A stretch of 11,122 nt of DNA from positions 1 to 11,122 of the forward strand of contig CAZEGC010000026.1 in the NCBI GenBank assembly GCA_964511635.1, written 5' to 3'. The position numbers were made by a program, and so were the translations under genes. This document shows positions 6,874-11,122 of the stretch, in pieces. The DNA comes from CAZEGC01 sp964511635 (GTDB lineage Bacteria; Patescibacteriota; Saccharimonadia; Saccharimonadales; Saccharimonadaceae). Within the stretch, counting starts at the first letter, position 1. Each line of letters begins with the position of its first letter. The notes beneath the pieces were generated by a model. It made no database searches, was not told where the DNA came from, and worked only from the letters and a program-made list of their open reading frames with translations.

Positions 6874-6903
6874 ATTATATACCAAAGGCGCTAATGCTAG
6901 CAA
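6874..6903 (-). promoter_or_regulatory. Promoter of the ftsA-like cluster
   Basis: On the minus strand, TTGCTA (6903-6898), an 18-bp spacer and consensus TATAAT (6879-6874) are seen. Only ten bases separate the -10 from the ATG at 6863, so the leader would be about four bases with no room for an SD. It lies next to the divergent promoter of the unknown plus-strand gene. Confidence 0.65.
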
Positions 6904-6906
6904 AGA

Positions 6907-6935
6907 TTGTTTTTTTGCACACTTTGTGGCATAGT
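6907..6935 (+). promoter_or_regulatory. Promoter of the unknown plus-strand gene
   Basis: TTGTTT (6907-6912), a 17-bp spacer ending in TGG, and CATAGT (6930-6935) make a weak extended -10 promoter. Transcription would start at or just before the ATG at 6943, giving a leaderless mRNA. The -35 is poor, so the call depends on the TG extension and on the pattern shared with neighbouring genes. Confidence 0.4.
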
Positions 6936-6942
6936 AAATAAA

Positions 6943-7995
6943 ATGATGTCAGACTTTGAACCCAAGCCTAATCACCCTTCATATGAAAAAAGTCCGTTGC
7001 TTCAACTTGTCGAGCTTTTGGACGAAGCAGAAAAGATAGAAAGGTCTCTTGAAAACACGCGACCACCTGAATATAGTCGAGCTGAGCTTACACTTGATGC
7101 GGCCGAAATCTTTAATCCAATTAACCCTGATGACTCATTTGAGAGGTTTTTGCCTGACGCAATTAAAGACTTGTGCCTGACACGTAGCATTGACAGGCTA
7201 CTACTAGACTGTAGAACCGGCACCAAGTGCCTGCGCCCTACAATATCAATGCAGTTTATATTTGATGATAGAAGTACGGCCACAATATACCATTCAGCCA
7301 CAAGGTCAGGTGGTGGCATCTTTGTGGCGGCCTTTGAACCAGATGCACTCATAGATGATGACGGCACCCCCTTAGAGGAAGATATAGATAGGGGTGACAA
7401 TCACAAATCCCAGATACTGCCAATCGAAAAAGAAGAGGTTGCTAGATTAATCACAAGCCTTAGCGTTGAACCTGAATTTGCAGACAAACAAAATCAGGTT
7501 AACTTACTGGATATACATGACTCCGAGCAAGTAGGCTATATCGTTTCTAAAATTATGGATGACGCTGACTCTGCAATAGTAACTTCACGCTACTTTATCG
7601 ATGGAGAAGATGGACGAGGCGGCTACATCCAAATAGAAAAGCAGAACGGAGAAACAGTCATAAGACAAATTGGCAAAATTCTCAACACTGGACTTGCATA
7701 CGACAAGGACCTAAATGTTCCAATAGAAGTGCAGCATGGAATAGCTGCGCAGGTTATAATCGGGGGCGATACAGCCCTAGAAGTGGACACATATGAATAC
7801 AAAAGCACGATGGGCAGCACTGCGCCCAGCGAACATGTACTACCACGCTCTGAGGATAGCGACCACCAGATACTCGTCATTACTGACTTCATCAGAGACG
7901 AGCTATCTAAGCTTCAAGATCATACAGAACCTGCAATTGTACCCTTGGACGAAAGTCGCCACGGGACAGTGCATGAACCTGATATTGAAGATTAA
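6943..7995 (+). CDS. Unrecognised acidic cytosolic protein, divergent from the ftsA-like gene
   Basis: I do not recognise this protein. From ATG 6943 it has 350 residues, with no signal peptide and no transmembrane segment. An upstream in-frame TTG at 6907 would add FFCTLCGIVNK, but it overlaps the promoter and lacks an SD, so ATG 6943 or 6946 is preferred. The N-terminal third is helix-prone and charged (LLQLVELLDEAEKIERSLE). Residues about 100-135 look like beta strands (SMQFIFDDRSTATIYHSAT, GGGIFVAAF). A second possible alpha/beta part contains SRYFIDGEDGRGGYIQIE and VQHGIAAQVIIGG. The tail is acidic (HEPDIED). It is the only plus-strand gene in the window. It is divergent from the ftsA-like cluster, with 79 bp between the two starts, and shares its stop bases with alaS. 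No function is assigned. Confidence 0.85.
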   Translation: MMSDFEPKPNHPSYEKSPLLQLVELLDEAEKIERSLENTRPPEYSRAELTLDAAEIFNPINPDDSFERFLPDAIKDLCLTRSIDRLLLDCRTGTKCLRPTISMQFIFDDRSTATIYHSATRSGGGIFVAAFEPDALIDDDGTPLEEDIDRGDNHKSQILPIEKEEVARLITSLSVEPEFADKQNQVNLLDIHDSEQVGYIVSKIMDDADSAIVTSRYFIDGEDGRGGYIQIEKQNGETVIRQIGKILNTGLAYDKDLNVPIEVQHGIAAQVIIGGDTALEVDTYEYKSTMGSTAPSEHVLPRSEDSDHQILVITDFIRDELSKLQDHTEPAIVPLDESRHGTVHEPDIED

Positions 7996-9875
7996 ACTAG
8001 AACCGCTTTGATTCGGCGAATACCAGCAGAGCTAGATTGTTCTTTGATGATTTTAAATTTTTTACCGTTTTCTTTTAGCTTTGCAGTTGACTTGACATGT
8101 GGACCACCACAAATTTCGAAACTAAAAGGTTTATCGTCGTGACCAGATTTCATTTCGTAAATTTTGACTGTGTCGCCGTAACGATCACCGAACTGCCCTA
8201 GTGCGCCCTTTTTATTAATTGCCACGTCGGTTGGGTACTCGCTATAACTAATTTCTAGGTCTTTTTCTATCTGCTCATTTACAATGCGCTCGACCTCATC
8301 TAGCTGTTCACGGCTGACTTTTTCGGGGTGTGAAAAATCAAAACGTAGGCGTTCCTGGGTAATGTTGCTGCCATGCTGTACAACGTGATCCCCCAAAACG
8401 TTACGCAAAGCTTGGTACATTAAGTGGGTGGCGGTGTGGTATTTTTTATGAATATCGCTATCACCACCCAGTCCACCCTTGAATGCACCTTTGGCGGCAG
8501 TTTGTGAACGAGCTCGCTGCTCGGCCATTTTATCGTCGAACTCCTGACGCCAATTGCCAGACACCTCAATATCCTGCCTGTAAGCCTCTTCGACACTTAG
8601 CTCTACCGGGAATCCGTAGGTATCGTACAGTGTAAATATCTCTGCACCAGTTAGACCATCCTGTGCGCGCTTAGATAGTTCTTTGATGCCTTTCCTTAGG
8701 GTCTGTCGGAATACTTTCTCTTCCTTAATCAGCGTGGCGATGACGGCCTCGCGCTTCTTATTTACCTCAGGGTAATCATCGCGGTACAAATCAGCCACAA
8801 TCGGTACAATTTCCTCTAGGAAATTCTGTTCAATCCCTAAATCAAACGCTTTTCGAACTGCCCGGCGTATTAGGCGTCGCATGACGTAACCTTGCTCTTT
8901 ATTGGCCGGCTGCACTCCATCAACTGCTAAGAACGTTGCCGCCCGCAGATGGTCAGCAATCACCCTCATACTTTCCGTATGCGATTCATACTTTTTGCCG
9001 CTAAGAACTTGCAGCTTTTCTATAATTGGCCACAGTAAACTGACTCGAAATACATCTGGACTGTCAATCTTTGCAGCTGCAATTCGCTCCAGCCCGCCGC
9101 CGAAATCAACGTTCTGACGCTCCAGCGGCTCGAATCCACCTTCAGTGCGGCGATACTGCATGAATACCTGGTTACCGATTTCCATGAAACGACCACTGTC
9201 ACTAGCTGGATGCGCCTGGCCATAGCTTGGGTCGTGATTTTGCTCACCAAAATCATAGAACACTTCGCTATCCGGCCCGCACGGATCACCTAGTGGAGTC
9301 TTATCGAGTCCGCCACCGCGGCTCCACCAGTTTTCTTTATCATCGTAAAAAAATATTCGACCGCCCTGCATTCCTAGCTTATCGCCACTCTCAGCACTAC
9401 CTAGTTCGACAACTTTATTATCAATCCCTTTTTCGGCAAATAAATCTTGCCAAACTTTTGCCGAAATATCATCACGAGGAATACCGTACTTATCATCCCC
9501 GATAAAACATGATACATAAATTTTACTCGGATCAAGTCCAACCGTATCAGTCAAAAACTCAAAAAACCATTTAATTTGCTGCTCTTTGAAGTAATCGCCC
9601 AAGCTCCAGTTGCCGAGCATTTCAAAAAACGTCGTATGGCGATTGTCACCGACATCTTCGATATCCTGGGCACGTAGACAAGTTTGACTATCAACCAGCC
9701 GATTACCCGCCGGGTGATTTTCACCTAGTAGATACGGCAGCAGTGACTGCATACCGCTACCCGTAAAAAGAGTAGTTGGATCGTCTTTTGGCACCAGTGA
9801 GGCGCGGGGAATGATTTCATGCCCGCGCTCTTTAAAAAACTGCAGATATGCATTTCGAATTTCTTGAGTTGTCAT
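7992..9875 (-). CDS. alaS: Alanine-tRNA ligase, short form without the C-terminal domain
   Basis: AlaRS charges tRNA-Ala with alanine and clears mischarged Ser or Gly in the cytoplasm. The class II catalytic core has motif 2, RHTTFFEMLGNWSLGDYF (79-96), and motif 3, GGGLERI (259-265). The tRNA-recognition helical domain follows (about 300-440). The editing domain carries the zinc ligands HTATH (H480, H484) and CGGPH (C589, H593). The protein ends at 627 residues, just after SSSAGIRRIKAVLV, where full-length bacterial enzymes (about 875) continue with a linker helix and the C-Ala/DHHA1 domain. The TAA stop abuts the next gene, and no frameshifted remainder is seen, so this is a natural short form, as I recall for CPR bacteria. 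A variant loop, WWSRGGGLDKTPLGDPCGPD (184-202), replaces the usual GDTGPCGPCSE region. An extended -10 lies eight bases before the ATG. Confidence 0.97.
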   Translation of the reverse strand: MTTQEIRNAYLQFFKERGHEIIPRASLVPKDDPTTLFTGSGMQSLLPYLLGENHPAGNRLVDSQTCLRAQDIEDVGDNRHTTFFEMLGNWSLGDYFKEQQIKWFFEFLTDTVGLDPSKIYVSCFIGDDKYGIPRDDISAKVWQDLFAEKGIDNKVVELGSAESGDKLGMQGGRIFFYDDKENWWSRGGGLDKTPLGDPCGPDSEVFYDFGEQNHDPSYGQAHPASDSGRFMEIGNQVFMQYRRTEGGFEPLERQNVDFGGGLERIAAAKIDSPDVFRVSLLWPIIEKLQVLSGKKYESHTESMRVIADHLRAATFLAVDGVQPANKEQGYVMRRLIRRAVRKAFDLGIEQNFLEEIVPIVADLYRDDYPEVNKKREAVIATLIKEEKVFRQTLRKGIKELSKRAQDGLTGAEIFTLYDTYGFPVELSVEEAYRQDIEVSGNWRQEFDDKMAEQRARSQTAAKGAFKGGLGGDSDIHKKYHTATHLMYQALRNVLGDHVVQHGSNITQERLRFDFSHPEKVSREQLDEVERIVNEQIEKDLEISYSEYPTDVAINKKGALGQFGDRYGDTVKIYEMKSGHDDKPFSFEICGGPHVKSTAKLKENGKKFKIIKEQSSSAGIRRIKAVLV

Positions 9876-9883
9876 ATCTAATA

Positions 9884-9892
9884 ATTATAGCA
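9884..9892 (-). promoter_or_regulatory. Extended -10 promoter of alaS, near-leaderless
   Basis: On the minus strand TGC-TATAAT is a perfect extended -10 (TGC 9892-9890, hexamer 9889-9884). The ATG at 9875 is eight bases downstream, so the mRNA would start within one or two bases of the start codon. The -35 region is poor, which is common for extended -10 promoters. Confidence 0.68.
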
Positions 9893-9898
9893 GAAGTG

Positions 9899-9936
9899 GG
9901 TGCTAAACTTTATAGCACTCTGACTCAACCAGCACC
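9899..9936. repeat. Overlapping inverted repeats upstream of alaS
   Basis: GGTGCT (9899-9904) is complementary to AGCACC (9931-9936). The overlapping GTGCTA (9900-9905) is complementary to TAGCAC (9913-9918). These could form alternative hairpins in RNA running from the pilin gene towards alaS. No U tract follows, so a terminator is not supported. An operator upstream of the alaS promoter is another option. The rest of the 130-bp gap (9937-10005) shows nothing clear. Confidence 0.4.
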
Positions 9937-10005
9937 TAAATTAGTGGCTTAGGGAGTGCCAGGATTCGGTGCAATCAACACTATGTAATAGATTTAATCC
10001 AGACG

Positions 10006-11122
10006 CTAAACAGCTACACATCGCACAGCATGACCGTAGAGCTTATGAACGTAATTGGTCAAATTCACGCTAGATCCAGTGAAGAGCATACTAGGAACGA
10101 AGCTGCTCGAGTGCTGGGTAGCGGACCAGTAGTAGCCCCTTGCGCTCTGGTTACTGAACCCACCGGCCCTGTTGCCACCCCGCTGCGCAAGCCAATTCGT
10201 TCGTAGGCCCTCGTCAGTATTAGTGCGACCGCCATTAACTGCATTATTAAGAGCGGCAAGCTCACCGCCACCACCACCAGTTGGCAGTCGCCATCCATCT
10301 GGGCAGATTGACCGGTTAGTATCTGGAAGTGGCGTGGTAGCGTTGGCACAAGCACTAGTGCCAGTTTGACCTCCCATAGCCCCACACCAGTTATAAAGGT
10401 AGCCGTATTGTCCTGTGCCGTTAGTTGAGGTGGATGGATTATCTGGTTCAGTTGTGGGGTTAGCGCCAGGTGGCGTGTAATAGCGGGCTTGGGTGTAGCT
10501 GTCACCACTCGTAGAGTGGGTAATAGCCTTCACATCCCCATAAGTATTCGTACCACCCCCACCATAAGCCAAGTTAGTCAACATCCAACACTTACCATCA
10601 TCTAACTCCTGTACCCAGTAGGTATGGTTATCTCTAGCATCTACGGCCCTGGTGCGCTCACTTGGGCAGTTAGCACTTGTGATGTCTTGGATGAAGGAGC
10701 CATTGGCGATGGTGGCGCCACCTCCACCTCCTCCTCCTCCACTATGCCCACTACATGCCCCTTCCTGAATAGGTCCACCATTAATCCTATGGAAAGCTCC
10801 TACATCAGTCTGGGTATGAGTGGCAGTAATACAGTAGGAGTTAGTAGCTTCTTCGTATGTATAGTCATAGTGAGTAGTATCACTTTTCTTTAGAGAGTCT
10901 ACATTACTTGGGTATCTACCGTCTGTAGCGTTTAACTGTCCTAGCTGTGAGGCTGCAGTGGCTAGGTCGCTTTTTAAAGAGCTCTGACGAGCTCTTGTTT
11001 GTATACCATTATAGGCAACTATAGTAATAGCAGCTAGTATGCCTATTACTACTATGACTATTAATAACTCTACTATGGTGAAGGCGGAGTGGGAGTTGGG
11101 GTTTGGGGATTTGGGAGTGGGG
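10006..11122 (-). CDS. Type IV prepilin-like protein with FISUMP domain, N-terminus cut by window edge
   Basis: The frame is open from the right edge to TAG at 10008-10006 (371 visible residues); the true start lies outside. A Pro/Ser-rich leader (PTPKSPNPNSHSA) precedes FTIVELLIVIVVIGILAAI, the class III prepilin helix with Glu at mature position 5. The -1 residue is Ala, not the usual Gly. After the helix comes a pilin-like region (about 40-125) and a linker of eight glycines (128-135). A FISUMP domain (about 165-371) has YWVQELDDGKCWMLTNLAYG, LYNWCGAM, CPDGWRLPTG, YYWSATQ and a final AVRCVAV. Eight cysteines after the helix could form disulfides. The protein is probably exported, processed by prepilin peptidase and displayed in or on pili, perhaps for adhesion. 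An internal ATG at 10584 would give a 192-residue form, but it lies inside the domain and is not the start. Confidence 0.93.
   Translation of the reverse strand, partial: PTPKSPNPNSHSAFTIVELLIVIVVIGILAAITIVAYNGIQTRARQSSLKSDLATAASQLGQLNATDGRYPSNVDSLKKSDTTHYDYTYEEATNSYCITATHTQTDVGAFHRINGGPIQEGACSGHSGGGGGGGGATIANGSFIQDITSANCPSERTRAVDARDNHTYWVQELDDGKCWMLTNLAYGGGGTNTYGDVKAITHSTSGDSYTQARYYTPPGANPTTEPDNPSTSTNGTGQYGYLYNWCGAMGGQTGTSACANATTPLPDTNRSICPDGWRLPTGGGGGELAALNNAVNGGRTNTDEGLRTNWLAQRGGNRAGGFSNQSARGYYWSATQHSSSFVPSMLFTGSSVNLTNYVHKLYGHAVRCVAV
10717..10740 (-). repeat. GGN simple repeat coding for Gly8
   Basis: Eight GGN codons, mostly GGA, encode a polyglycine linker between the pilin-like region and the FISUMP domain. 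Such a run can vary in length by slippage. Changes in multiples of three bases would alter the linker without breaking the frame. Confidence 0.85.
10977..10996. repeat. Perfect 8-bp hairpin in the pilin coding region
   Basis: AAGAGCTC and GAGCTCTT flank a 4-base loop (10985-10988), giving a GC-rich hairpin just after the sequence for the hydrophobic helix (residues around TRARQSSL). On the minus strand it is followed by TAAAAAG, not a U tract, so it is not a terminator in the sense direction. It could slow ribosomes or be chance. Confidence 0.6.

Noticed and set aside
6907..6942. TTG start at 6907 for the unknown gene
   Set aside because: It has no SD, overlaps the candidate promoter and adds a Cys-containing stretch unlike the rest of the protein. 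ATG 6943 fits the leaderless pattern better.
7002..7400. Minus-strand 132-codon open frame opposite the unknown gene
   Set aside because: It is Ser-rich, low-complexity sequence mirroring the plus-strand gene, with no SD or promoter and no recognisable family.
9020..9505. Overlapping frames on both strands within alaS
   Set aside because: They lie inside conserved AlaRS sequence in other frames and have no coding features of their own.
7992..9875. alaS as a truncated or broken gene
   Set aside because: The protein ends at a natural domain border, its stop abuts another intact gene, and no remnant of the C-Ala domain is seen in any frame nearby.
10006..10584. A 192-residue gene starting at ATG 10584
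   Set aside because: The frame is open upstream to the right edge and encodes a clear prepilin helix and the front of the FISUMP domain. The ATG is the Met of CWMLTNLAYG inside the domain.
1..11122. CRISPR array, insertion sequence, integrase, toxin-antitoxin or defence genes
   Set aside because: There are no spaced direct repeats, terminal inverted repeats, transposase motifs or small paired toxin-like genes. The only clear repeats are short hairpins and one glycine-codon run.

Overview
The window looks like a piece of a Patescibacteria (CPR) genome, most likely Candidatus Saccharibacteria (TM7). The call rests on three things: a type IV prepilin-like protein with a FISUMP domain, an alanyl-tRNA synthetase that ends right after its editing domain, and an ftsA-like / single-pass membrane protein / ruvX / mltG gene cluster. 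This is inference from family knowledge; no search was run. A run of exactly 100 N marks a scaffold join inside one gene, so this is probably a draft or metagenome assembly.

Layout, left to right. At 1-1148 (minus) is most of the ribosome-assembly GTPase Obg, cut by the left edge. A strong hairpin terminator at 1167-1200 separates it from a membrane-anchored LysM-CHAP peptidoglycan hydrolase (1220-2368, minus). A 306-bp intergenic region follows, with two good sigma70-type promoters and a possible small peptide gene. From 6863 down to 2675 (minus) lies a tight four-gene cluster: an FtsA-like actin homologue, a bitopic membrane protein interrupted by the N gap, RuvX/YqgF, and the lytic transglycosylase MltG. 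Spacings are 2 bp, a 14-bp overlap and 6 bp. Divergent from it is an unrecognised acidic cytosolic protein (6943-7995, plus). Its stop codon shares TTAA with the stop of the convergent alaS (7992-9875, minus). The right end (10006-11122, minus) is a FISUMP-domain pilin-like protein whose start lies outside the window.

Functionally the window mixes core information genes (obg, alaS, ruvX) with envelope genes (FtsA-like protein, membrane partner, MltG, LysM-CHAP hydrolase, pilin-like protein). The four-gene cluster plausibly couples a membrane-associated actin-like filament to cell-wall processing. The pilin and the hydrolase are the surface-exposed products. Promoter-like -10 elements lie only 8 to 12 bp upstream of the start codons of obg, the ftsA-like gene, the unknown gene and alaS. 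This suggests leaderless or near-leaderless transcription. Ribosome binding sites are generally absent. All eight visible stops are TAG or TAA, none TGA.

I see no mobile element, CRISPR array, tRNA or rRNA. The most unusual material is the unknown divergent gene, the gapped membrane protein next to the FtsA-like gene, the leaderless-promoter pattern and the promoter-rich intergenic region.
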